From positions 70,427-115,908 of the forward strand of contig JBBHKE010002154.1 in assembly GCA_037447655.1 (NCBI GenBank): a stretch of 45,482 nucleotides of DNA. The letters run 5' to 3'. How positions within the stretch are numbered: the first letter of the stretch is position 1; each line of letters begins with the position of its first letter. Source of the DNA: Zygnema cylindricum (Eukaryota; Streptophyta; Zygnematophyceae; Zygnematales; Zygnemataceae). Below, piece after piece: positions 20,625 to 29,911 of this stretch. The translations under genes and the position numbers were made by a program. Below the pieces are notes generated by a model that did not search any database, was not told the DNA's origin, and was given only the letters and a program-made list of their open reading frames with translations.

Positions 20625-22589
20625 GTGTACGATCTAAAAAAGGAAGATATAATCTTAGTAAAGCATCTAGTAGTTATGGATGAAAGAAAGTCTGTGGATC
20701 CCTTCAAGTATACAAAGTCAGAAAAAATCAGATTTGAGTCAGAAAATTCCGATGACTTTAAGCTTCCTAACTATCCACGTTTCAGAGAAAAGGACTCGGT
20801 AATGGAAACTCCAGTGATAACTCTACCCGAAGCGGAAGACGTTGTGGAAATTGATTCGGAAATAAGGGATAGGGGAGAAGCCGAGATTGTTCGAAAGAAT
20901 TCACGAGAACCATCTATTTTGGCCTCAGATTTTGAGGGGGGGAGGAGAAGTAGCAAAATACTACAAGAAAAACAGGTTAATAACAAGGTAACTAAACTAT
21001 CTCATCAAGATGAACCTCAAACTTATGGAGAAGCGATGACTTATCCAGAAAGAAACCCGTGGAAGACAGCCATCAACGAGGAGATGGCCTCAATTATGGC
21101 AGCCAATACTTGGGAGCTGGTGGATTGTTCACCTAACCGAAAACTAATCGGTTGTAAGTGGGTTTTCAAATTGAAACTGATCCCAGATTACACAATCGAG
21201 CGCTACAAATCCTGATTAGTGGCAAAGGGATTTACACAAAAAGAGGGAATTGATTACGAGGAAACCTTTGTTTCGGTGGTCAGATTTCCCTCCATCCGCA
21301 TACTTCTCAGCCTGGCAGCAGCAAAAGACATGGAAGTGCACCAGATTGACATCAAGACAACCTTTTTGCATGGAGAATAAAAAGAGGAGATCTTCATGCG
21401 ACTACCCGAAGGGTTTGAGGAGGAAGGAGAGGAGAGTAAGGTAAGCCGGCTAATTAAATCTCTTTATGGTTTGAAACAGGCGCCTCGACAGTGGAATAAG
21501 AAGCTTGATGAGTTTCTTACCGGTCCGGGATATATCAGGATCAGCTCAGATCACTCAATCTATGTTTTCGAAGATGAGGAAGTTTTTATATAAATTGCAA
21601 TTTATGTTGATGATTTGCTTGTTTTAAGTAAATCAATGGAAAAAATTAATTAACTGAAAACCAATCTTAAGTGGAGATTTGAAATGAAGGATATGGGGGA
21701 AGCGAAATATATTTTGGGAATTCAAGAAGAGAGAGACCGAAAAATAAAGATTATAAAATTGACACATAAGGAAGCAATAGGGAACATGCTTGAAAAAATT
21801 CAAATGGATAAAGCTAATAGTTGTATAACTCCAATGGAGTTGAAGAAGGGAAGTGAGGGGAGTGACGAAGAAGGAGTCATAGTCTTGGACAAGGAATTAT
21901 CTCTTGAAGAACAGAAGTTCATGCAGACTATTCCTTACAGGCAAGTAGTGGGAAGTCTAATCTATTTTATGAATTGTACCCGACCGGATTTAGCTGCACC
22001 TGTAGGAGTGCTGAATAGAAGTCTAAATGCTCCCACTAAGAGGGATTGGGAGGTAGCTAAGAGAGTCCTTAGATACTTGATAGGAACTAGGGATCTATGG
22101 TTGCATTTGGTTGGGGAGAATATTGACATCAGTATTTCGAGTGATGCTAGTTATGGTGATGCTCCGATGAGGAGATGCACTTCTGGATATGTATTATATG
22201 TGGGTGATGGGGCTTGCTATTGGAGTAGCAAATAGAAAAAAGTTATTACTCAGTCCACCATGGAGGCTGAGTATATGGCCTCTTGCTCTGTAGTAAAAGA
22301 ATTGATGTGGGTCAAGTCTTTGTTTGGTGAGCTTGGTCACCATAAGAGTGGTGTGCATAATTTTTTTTGTGATAATCAGACAGCAAAACATCATTTTAAA
22401 GCCAAACACATGGACATCAGACTCAGCTTAGTAAGAGAGAAAGTAGAAAACAAAATAATCAGTTTAGAGTATCAACAAGATAGTGAGATGGTAGCAGATA
22501 TGATGACCAAACCTATGCCTTCCCCTAAGCTAATTTTCTGCAGGGAGAAGTGTGGTCTGAAATTAAAAATTGACTTGAAAATAAGGGGA
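20625..22589 (+). pseudogene. Copia A2 RT and RNase H (broken)
   Basis: The linker and N-terminal RT ([25 protein letters not shown]) are open to a TGA near 21213, which replaces the CGA seen in copy A4. The RT core continues with YGLKQAPRQWNKKLDEF and the catalytic YVDD (21603-21614). Then GEAKYILGIQ and TIPYRQVVGSLIYFMNCTRP lead into RNase H with SSDASYGDAPMRRC. A TAG replaces CAG of the SSKQ motif near 22232. The last part STMEAEYMASCS...KHHFKAKHMDIR lacks the AIAISANP segment present in A1 and A4 (small deletion near 22385). Confidence 0.9.
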
Positions 22590-22590
22590 G

Positions 22591-23636
22591 TGTAAATATT
22601 AATGGTCCGTTTAAAGTATTTTCTAGGTCTAAAGAGATATATAGAAAGAAGTCGAGGCAGTCTACCTCTAACTTCTCTCTCCAACTCTCGAACTTGTCGG
22701 AGTCTCTTAGAAATTGGAGAGGAAGCTAGAGCCATGGCTACCTAGGCTATCCAGAGGTTTACGAGAAATATATTTTAGTTAGGGGTTTGTTTTACTAAAA
22801 GGATATGAGCCGGCCACAGGATTTGATCCTGGTACCTGCCGGACGGCAAACTGCCGGTAGCCGATAGCCTTAACCATTAAGTCTTTAGCTAGTGTTACGT
22901 ACTATATGGTTTGATTTTTAGTTATACATTAACAAGTAGGATAATTCATTTAACTGATACTATTTACGGGATACATAGAATTATTAATGTAAAGTACGGA
23001 TAATGAAGACGAATACTGCGCATTTGTTTCTTTAGCGAAACGAATACCGCGCAGGTATTTATTACGGCTACGATTAAATGTAAATTTAATCGCACGGCCG
23101 GAATGAACGTCGAGATCGCGAAAGAGAATTTTGACGGTTTGTGGTCATCGCCACATCGGATGACACTTGGCAAAGTTACATTAGATCGTGGTATCTCCGG
23201 AGATTACGGCACAGAATCTGGATATGACATGTGTCGACATTTAGGCCATATCGTACAATGTCCGTACAAAAAGTACACCGGCAACTATACTTTTGTGTAC
23301 GAAAGTAGAATATGATTGGCTCCGTACATCAGTAGATAGAGTTTGTGAGAGAGATAGGACTTATAAAATTTAGGAGATAGGATCCTCTCTCCCAGAGAGC
23401 TTCTGTACAAAGGGTCAACTTTGACCCTCCGTAACTTACTGCTCAGGGGAGCAAATTCAAAGATTCTTGTTGCTATCGACTCAGGGGAGTCTTACATTTA
23501 CACGGGTGAAGGTAGTGAGAGTTATTGTCTGCCAAGGTGGCAGTTGTTCTTGTTGAAACACAAAGGAGTCAGGGTTATCCTAGAGGCTTCTTGGAAGCTG
23601 TCCACTCTGAGGACTTATGGAGGTCTTAGAGTTTCA
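22591..23636 (+). repeat. 3' LTR of copia A2
   Basis: Preceded by the purine tract AAAATAAGGGGAG. It starts TGTAAATATTAATGG and ends GTTTCA. AGCCATGGCT palindrome at 22730-22739; twin GTAC motif GTACAAAAAGTAC at 23264-23276; U3 inverted pair ATTTGTTTC-TTTAGC-GAAACGAAT at 23022-23045; U5 hairpins H1, H2 (AGGG loops) and H4 (CTGCC-AAGGT-GGCAG) intact. Right TSD GTCGA. Confidence 0.94.
22808..22886 (-). other. tRNA-like segment in A2 3' LTR, antisense
   Basis: On the minus strand AATGGTTAAGGC matches box A well, and GGATCAAATCC (one base off consensus) lies about 47 nt downstream in a CAGG/CCTG stem. Confidence 0.58.
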
Positions 23637-23641
23637 GTCGA

Positions 23642-24680
23642 CCGCCGGAAGCATCGGCTGCACTGGAACCCGAAAAGATTGACTGGACTCTAGGGGAACA
23701 GCTAGATCCACATCAGAATGCTCTACTCTCCAAGTTGTTGGAGGAGAACGGGCAGGTGTTCTCTTCGTCTGACACAGATATCGGAGTCTTTAAGGGGACC
23801 CCTTTTCGGATAGATCTGACCGATGAGACGTCAAATGTTTGACAGAAATAGTATCCTCTCAGCTTCAAAGAGAAAGAGTTCATCACCGAAAAGGTGCAAA
23901 TTTTGGTGGACATAGGGCTTGTGTTGGAGAGTACCGGGCTACATGGGTTTGCCTCTTCAACAGTGCTCCCTCCAAAGAAAGACTCCTCCAAATAACTGTA
24001 GATTTCCGGATGTGTGGAGACTATCGGATGCTCAACACGGCAACTGTTTCCAATCGTTATCCAATGCCTACCCCGGAAGAGATCTTCGATTTTCTTGCTG
24101 GGTCCACCATTAATTCCACGTTGGATATGAAGAATGGATTCCACCAGAATAGAATGGAGCCAAAGAACCGAAAGAGGACAGCTTTTTGGGCAAGATCTAG
24201 GTTGTATGAGTGAATATACATGCCATTTGGTCTCAACAATGCACCAGCAAAATTCCAACGGGCTATAGACGAGGCCCAACGGGAATTGATTGCGCACAGT
24301 GTCACATCGACGATGTAATCATTTTCTCCAAGACATTCGAAGAACACTTCGAACATATACAGATAGTTCTCCAGGCTCTCCAAGCAGCGCGCTTGAAGTG
24401 GAATTCGGGGAAGGGAATCTTTTGGGTGCAGAAAATCATTTATCTTGGTCATAAGTTGACTCCTGGGACAGTAGGTCCCCACATGGTTATGGTGGCAGCG
24501 CTCGACGCCCTTCCACCCCCGCATGACATTTTTGCCCTCCGCACTTTCCTTTGTTTGGCCAACTATAACCGTAAGTTTAATCCCGAATTCAGCAGCCTTG
24601 CCCAGTCATTGAATCAACTATTGCGAAAGGACCGGGAGTGGCAGTGGCAGAAGAACAGCAGATCGCTTTTCAGTTCTTGA
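23642..24680 (+). pseudogene. Gypsy G2 reverse transcriptase (broken)
   Basis: This resumes gypsy G2 after copia A2. Motifs in order: VDFRMCGDYRMLNTATVSNRYPMPTPEEIFD, STLDMKNGFHQ, YMPFGLNNAPAKFQRAIDEAQ (after a TGA at 24211-24213), then in another frame CHIDDVIIFSKTFEE with the catalytic box at 24303-24314 (HIDD; Tyr to His), FWVQKIIYLGHKLTPG, and LRTFLCLANYNRKFNPEFSSLAQSLNQLLRKD. The HIDD change would by itself impair RT activity. Homologous to G1 485-1245. Confidence 0.9.
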
Positions 24681-25431
24681 AAGACTCCCTCAAGCAACAT
24701 CCGGTGCTCCGGATGTCCGATCACCAACGACCTTTCCTCCATTATACAGATTGGAGCAGGTTCGGATTAGGAGCAGTGCTGGCACAATTGGATGATGCAG
24801 AGGCGGAATACGTAGTGGCCTACGCCTGTAGGAGCAATAACATGGCCGAGGGGAATTACAGTAGTTACCACGCGGAATTACACGCCGCAGTATGGGCCAT
24901 CCAGCACTTCAAACCTTACCTCTATGGTGTATATTTCATCCTTATTACGAACCACCAGCCCCTCAAATAGATATTGGAGAACAGTAAGTTGACTGGCAAG
25001 CTGGCCAAATGGGTTCTCATTTTGCAAAAATAAGATTTCATCATCATCCACCGAGTCGGGGAGATTCATGGGAATGTAGACGGACTGAGCAGGAATCCAG
25101 ACCCTACTAACAAAGACTCTACCGGGGCTCGGCACGATGAAGACGCGGAGCTTAGCTTGGGACTTATCCGGGCTTCTTCCTCTTGCATTTGGCTGCCTCG
25201 GACTGAAGGAGAACTGTCGACTACGGACGTCAAGGGGCATGCTCCCATTAGAGCAAGCCGCAAAGATATTAGGAATGACACCAATTCCCTCTAGTCCATC
25301 CAGAATGGTTCCCCTCTTCCTCACTTAGTCAGGAGTCATTTATCCCGTGTTCAAACTTCGAGGGCGCCGTATGAATGGGACCGAGGCATTCTTCTCACAA
25401 AATGGGCCAATGGGACAAGGAAAGTGGTTTG
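24638..25431 (+). pseudogene. Gypsy G2 RNase H and linker, truncated
   Basis: RNase H motifs YTDWSRFGLGAVLAQLDD, YSSYHAELHAAVWAIQHFKPYLYG and FILITNHQPLK run to a TAG at 24968-24970; the Asp of TDHQPL is Asn here. After it, HGNVDGLSRNP and the linker continue with RPYEWDRG-like residues to the junction with copia A3 at 25432. The integrase is absent from this copy. Confidence 0.87.
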
Positions 25432-26489
25432 TGAAACGCTGAGAACTCCATAAGTCCTCAGAGTACACAGCTTCCAAGAAGCCTCTAAGATAACCCTGAC
25501 CCCTTTGTGTTTCAGCAAAAATCACTGCCACCCTCGCAGACAAAAACACTGACCAACTTCACCCCTGTGAAGGCAGGACTTCCTTTAGTCGATAGCAAAA
25601 AGAATCTCTGAATTTGCTCCCCTGAGCAGTAAGTTATGGAGGGTCAAAGTTGACCTTTTGTACAAAAGCTCTTTGGGAGAGAGGGTCCTATCTTCTAATG
25701 TTTCTAAGTCTTATCACTCTCACAGACTCTATCTACTGATGTACGGAGCCAATCAAAATGCAGCTTCGTACACAAAAGTACAGCTACCGGTGTACTTTAT
25801 GTACGGCCATCGTACAACATGGCCTAAATGTCGACACGTGGTATATCCGGATTTGCTCCCTTAATCCTCGGAGATGCCGCGATCCAATGTCATTCCGCCA
25901 CGTGTCATCCGATGTGGCGATTACCATAAACCACCGAAATCCTCTTCCGCGATCTCGGCGTTAATTCCGACCCTCCGATTAAATTCACATTTAATCGTAG
26001 CCGTAATAAATACATGCGCGGTGTTTGTTTCACTAAAGAAATAAATGCGCGGTATTGGTTTCTTATCCGTATCGCAATCCGTACTTTTACATTTACTGGA
26101 TATATGTCTCCCGTAATCAGTTACAGTTAAATGAAATTTTCTACGTATAAATGTTTAAATAATAATCAATCCCTATATTACGTTGCACTACTTCTAGACT
26201 TAATGGCTAAGGCTACCGGCTACTGGCTGTCTGCCGGCCGGCAGGTACCAGGATCAAATCCTGCCGCCGACACATATCTTTTAGTAAAATAAAATCCCTA
26301 GCTAATATATATTTCCAGGTAAACCTCTGGATAGCCTAGGTAGCCATGGCTCTAGCTCCCTCTCCAATTTCTCAGTGACTGCGACAAGTTTGAGAAGTTG
26401 GAGAGAGAAGTTAGAGGTAGACTGCCTCGGCTTCTTTCTTATTTCTATTCAGACCTAGAAAATACTTTAAAAGACCAAAAATTTCTACA
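25432..26489 (-). repeat. 3' LTR of copia A3 (minus strand)
   Basis: On the minus strand this runs from TGTAGAAATT (26489) to GTTTCA (25432). It carries the twin GTAC motif GTACTTTATGTAC (25792-25804), a perfect 6-bp H3 (CTTCAC-AGGG-GTGAAG) and H1 (TGCTC-AGGG-GAGCA). It truncates gypsy G2. No matching duplication can be tested because the other end is lost at the gap. Confidence 0.9.
26196..26272 (+). other. tRNA-like segment in A3 LTR, antisense
   Basis: TTAATGGCTAAGGC (box A-like) and GGATCAAATCC (box B, one base off), within CAGG-ATCAAAT-CCTG. Confidence 0.55.
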
Positions 26490-26656
26490 CTCCCCTTCTT
26501 TTCTAGTTAATCTTTAACTTAAGACCACACTTTTCCTTGCAGAAAATTAGCTTAGGGGAAGGCACAGGTTTGGTCATCATATATGCTACCATCTCACTAT
26601 CTGGTCGGTACTCTAAGCTAATTATTTTGTTTTCTACTTTCGCTCTAACAAAGCTG
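26490..26656 (-). pseudogene. Copia A3 RNase H end (fragment)
   Basis: This is the last ~55 codons of copia RNase H next to the LTR, equivalent to the A1 segment VENKIISIEYRPDSEMVADMMTKP...KCGLNLKID, here with an ATATGC reading Tyr in place of Asp. It is cut by the assembly gap. Presumably the rest of the element lies in unassembled sequence. Confidence 0.85.
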
Positions 26657-26666
26657 NNNNNNNNNN
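26657..26666. other. Assembly gap (10 N)
   Basis: Ten N bases join a minus-strand copia end (A3) to plus-strand copia internal sequence (A4). The true size is unknown; the neighbours may not be physically adjacent. Confidence 0.98.
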
Positions 26667-26738
26667 TCTAATATAGAAGGGAAAAATCTAGTATTTGAGA
26701 TATAGGAAATTGTAGGAGTAGTATAGGATTATTCATAG
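26667..26738. other. Short unassigned AT-rich stretch after the gap
   Basis: Seventy-two bases with no match to the other copia copies. Family A internal sequence begins at GATCCTAAAGG (26739). Nothing else can be said. Confidence 0.4.
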
Positions 26739-27166
26739 GATCCTAAAGGAAAACCGGGATACTTATTAGGATATGATGAGGATGTTAAAGGATATAGAGT
26801 TTATGATCTAAAAAGGGAAGATATAATCTTAGTAAAGCATCTAGTAGTTATGGATGAAAGAAAGTCTGTGGATCCCTTCAAATATACAAAGTCAGTAAAA
26901 ATCAGATTTGAGGCAGAATATTCCGATGACTTTGAGCTTCCTAACTTTCCAGGTTTTAGAGAAGATGACATTCTCGCAGGTACAAATCAGACAGAAAAGG
27001 ACTCGGCTGTGGAAACTCTTGTGAGAACTCTATCCGAAGCGGAAGACGTGGTGGAAATTGATTCGGAATCTAACGATAAGGGAGAAGCCGAGATTGTTCA
27101 AAAGAATCCACGAGAACCATCTATTCCGGCCTTAGATTTTGAGAGGGGAGGAGAAGTAGCAAAAGA
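26739..27166 (+). pseudogene. Copia A4 integrase end and acidic linker
   Basis: Contains GYLLGYDEDVKGYRVYDLKREDIILVKHLVVMDERKSVDPFKYTK, the C-terminal end of copia integrase, then an acid-rich linker (VVEIDSESNDKGEAEIVQKNPREPSIPALDFE). The frame shifts near 27160 into the RT frame that starts around 27167. Confidence 0.82.
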
Positions 27167-28804
27167 TTGCAAGAAAAACAGGTTATTAACAAGGTAACAA
27201 ATCTATCTCATCAAGATGAACCTCAAACTTATGAACAGGCGATGACCTGTCCAGAAAAGAAGTGGTGGAAGACACCCATCAATGAGGAGATGGCCTCAAT
27301 TATGGCAGCCGATACTTGGGAGCTAGTGGATTGTCCACCTAACCGAAAACCAATCGGTTGTTGGTGGGTTTTCAAATTAAAACTGAACCCAGATAACACA
27401 ATCAAGCGCTACAAGGCCCGATTAGTGGCAAAAGGGATTTACACAAAAGGAGGGAATCGACTACGAGAAACCTTTGCCCCGGTCGTCACATTTCCCTCCG
27501 TCCGCATACTTATCGGTCGGGCAGCAGCAGAAGACATGGAGGTGCACCAGATGGACATCAAGACAGCCTTTTTGCATGGAGAATTGGAAGAAGAGATCTT
27601 CATGCGACAACCCGATGGATTTGTGGAGGAACGAGAGGAGAGTAAGGTATGCCGGCTAATTAAATCTTTTTATGGTTTGAAACAGGCGCCTCGATAGTGG
27701 AAAAAGAAGCTTGATGAGTTTCTTACCAGACTGGGATATATCCGGATCAGCTCAGATCACTCAATCTATTTTTTCGAAGATGTGGAAGGTTATATATATA
27801 TTGCAATTTATGTTGATGATTCGCTTGTTATAAGTAAATCAATGGAAAAAATTAATAAACTGAAAACCGATCTTAAGGGGAGATTTGAAATGAAGGATAT
27901 GGGGGAAGCATAAAATATTTCGGGAATTCAAGTAGAGAGAGACCGAAAAAGAAAAATTATAAGATTGACTCAAAAATAAGCAATAGGGAACATGCTTGAA
28001 AAATTATAAATGGATAAAGATAATAGTTGTATAAATCCAATGGAGTTAAAGAAGTGAAGTGAGGGGAGTGAGGAAGAAGGAGTCATAGTCTTAGACGAGG
28101 AATTATCTCCTGAAGAACAGAAGTTCATGCAGACTATTCCTTACACGCAAGTAGTGGGAAGTCTAATCTATTTTATGAATTGTACCCGGCCGGATTTAGC
28201 TGCAGCTGTAGGAGTGCTGAGTAGAAGTCTAAATGCTCCCACTAAGAAGGATTGGGAGGCAGCTAAGAGAGTCCTTAGATATTTGGTAGGAACTAGAGAT
28301 CTATGGTTGCATTTGGGTGGGGAGAATACTGACATCACTACTTGGAGTGATGCTAGTTATGGTGATGCTCCGATGAGGAGATGCACTTCTGGATATGTAT
28401 TATATGTGGGTGATGGGGCTTGCTGTTGGAGTAGCAAACAGCAAAAGGTTATTGCTCAGTCCACCATGGAGGCTGAGTATATGGCCTCTTGCTCTGCTGT
28501 AAAAGAATTGATGTGGGTCAAGTCTTTACTTGGTGAACTTGGTCATCTTAAGAGTGGTGTGCAGAAAATATTTTGTGATAATCAAGCAGCAATCGCTATT
28601 TCTGCCAATCCTAAACATCATTTTAAAGCTAAACACATGGACATTAGACTCAGCTTTGTTAGAGAGAAAGTAGAAAATAAAATAATCAGTTTAGAGTACC
28701 GACCAGATAGTGAGATGGTAGCAGATATGATGACCAAACCTGTGCCTTCCCCTAAGCTAATTTTCTGCAGGGAGAAGTGTGGTCTGAAATTAAAGATTGA
28801 CTAG
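27167..28804 (+). pseudogene. Copia A4 RT and RNase H (broken)
   Basis: The RT N-terminus is open from 27167 to a TAG at 27695-27697 (QAPR then stop where A1 has Gln). The catalytic YVDD is at 27809-27820, followed by SLVISK-like residues; TAA and TGA stops occur to 28060. From 28127 a clean 225-codon frame covers the end of RT (VVGSLIYFMNCTRPDLAAAVGVLS) and all of RNase H: WSDASYGDAP, WSSKQQKVIAQSTMEAEYMASCSAV, FCDNQAAIAISANPKHHFKAKHMDIR, ending CGLKLKID. This is the best preserved RNase H of family A. Confidence 0.9.
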
Positions 28805-28817
28805 AAAATAAGGGGAG

Positions 28818-29021
28818 TGTAGAAATTAATGGTTTTAAGTATTTTCTAGGTATGAATAGAAATATAGAAAGAAGTTGAGGCAGTCTACCTCTAACTTCTC
28901 TCTCCAACTCTCAAACTTGTCGCAGCCATTGAGAAATTGGAGAGGAAGCTAGAGCCATGGCTACCTAGGCTATCTAGAGGTTTACGGGATATAAATATTA
29001 GTTTATTTATAATTAAGGATA
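28818..29021 (+). repeat. 3' LTR of copia A4, left piece
   Basis: TGTAGAAATTAATGG follows the purine tract AAAATAAGGGGAG. The piece carries AGCCATGGCT and is cut at 29021 by element B1. It continues at 35235. Confidence 0.9.
29017..29021. repeat. Target-site duplication of B1 (left)
   Basis: GGATA before the B1 5' LTR; the identical GGATA follows the 3' LTR at 35230-35234. Confidence 0.93.
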
Positions 29022-29172
29022 TGTTGAAAAGAGGAAATTAATAGTTCACTTCCCTATTCTAGTTTTGCTTTAAAGAAAGAGAGTGAGGATCAGAGGCGCG
29101 CCATAGCTGCCGCCATATTTAAAAAGTGGCAGTTTTTGAAGTAAAGGGTAATTTACTAAAATGATGCCTAAA

Positions 29173-29245
29173 TCTTAATTTGAACCTGCGACCTCTAGAT
29201 TCTCTATAGCCTAACGCCTTAACCATTAAGGCGTAACGAAACGAT
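29173..29245 (-). other. tRNA-like segment in B1 5' LTR, antisense
   Basis: On the minus strand, TGGTTAAGGCG fits the box A consensus TRGYNNARNNG at every position. GGTTCAAATTA (9 of 11 of box B) follows about 40 nt later. It sits antisense in U3, as in family A. Confidence 0.62.
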
Positions 29246-29660
29246 ACATGTGACGGGTTTCATAAATATGTAAACATTAAGGCAACAGCTAATTAACAGC
29301 AGACTAACCAAAAGGAGCAATTCCAGCATGTACGCGAATCTAAACCGTGTAAAATATGTTTTGATCGGACGATCGGCATTATAGCCGCCACGCGAAGTGA
29401 GATTTTGCGGCATACGGAGATAGCGTCACGCGGTGCCACGTGGCGCCACATTATTTGATACCGGAGAAGATGGGAGGAGGAACCATGGCGTTTACGATTT
29501 GACAAGTGTCACCTTGAAGTCATTATCGTACAATGGTCGTAAAATAAGTACATCGCCCATTGTACCTTCTTCTAGTATATAGTGTTCCTATTGGACTAGG
29601 GTTTAGTAGTAGGTAGTCGTGAGTAGGCAGACCGAGACTTAGTAATATTTAGGTACCTCT

Positions 29661-29911
29661 CTCTCTAAGAGAGCTTGTAACTATAAAGGTCATCTTTGAC
29701 CAGCCATAACTTACTGCTCAGGGGAGCAAATTCAGTGATTCTTTTTGCGTTTGACTCACGGGAGTCTTGTCCTCACACGGGTGAGGATGGTCTGAATAAT
29801 TTTGTGCCTAGGCGGCGCTTATTCAGTGGGGAAGTGGAAGGGGCAAATATTATCCTAGAGGCTTTGCATAGGCTGCTTATTTTGTGGGTCAATGGAGACC
29901 ACTGAATTTCA
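29661..29911 (+). promoter_or_regulatory. Multi-hairpin R/U5 leader of family B
   Basis: CTCTC-TAA-GAGAG (29661-29673); GGTCA-TCTT-TGACC (29688-29701); TGCTC-AGGG-GAGCA (29715-29728); GACTC-ACGG-GAGTC (29753-29766); CCTCAC-ACGG-GTGAGG (29771-29786); GTGCC-TAGGC-GGCGC (29804-29818, one G-T pair); bulged hairpin GTGG(G)TC-AATGGA-GACCAC (29884-29902) with the gag-frame ATG at 29892-29894 in its loop. Stems differ from family A by paired substitutions. Function inferred. Confidence 0.7.

Larger units (their letters stand above)
17770..23636 (+). mobile_element. Ty1/copia element A2 (family A), protease-deleted
   Basis: This has complete ends: 5' LTR 17770-18801, PBS 18802-18816, internal region, and 3' LTR 22591-23636, with a perfect 5-bp duplication GTCGA. 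It is 5.87 kb, about 0.57 kb shorter than A1. The difference is mostly a deletion running from the end of gag to the integrase zinc region, which removes the protease. It sits in gypsy G2 between protease and RT. Numerous stops elsewhere. Confidence 0.93.
11288..25431 (+). mobile_element. Ty3/gypsy element G2, decayed, split by copia A2
   Basis: This is the same gypsy family as G1, represented by its 5' part: 5' LTR (11288-13043), leader, gag, CCHC knuckle, protease (to 17769), then after copia A2 (17770-23636) the RT, RNase H and start of the linker, where copia A3 cuts it off at 25432. Only 6 bp (GTTATT) separate its 5' LTR from the 3' LTR of G1. All coding parts contain stops and shifts. 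Confidence 0.88.
29022..29911 (+). repeat. 5' LTR of B1
   Basis: TGTTGAAAAGAGG...GAATTTCA, 890 bp. U3 with GCCACGTGGCGCC (G-box-like) and TATA-like CTAGTATATAGTG (29573 on), CAAT-like TATTGG; U5 with the hairpin series. Little of it aligns with family A outside the shared modules. Confidence 0.94.

Noticed and set aside
29173-29245. Genuine tRNA gene
   Set aside because: Boxes A and B are present but no acceptor stem or complete cloverleaf closes, and copies always sit inside LTRs. Kept as tRNA-like segments only.
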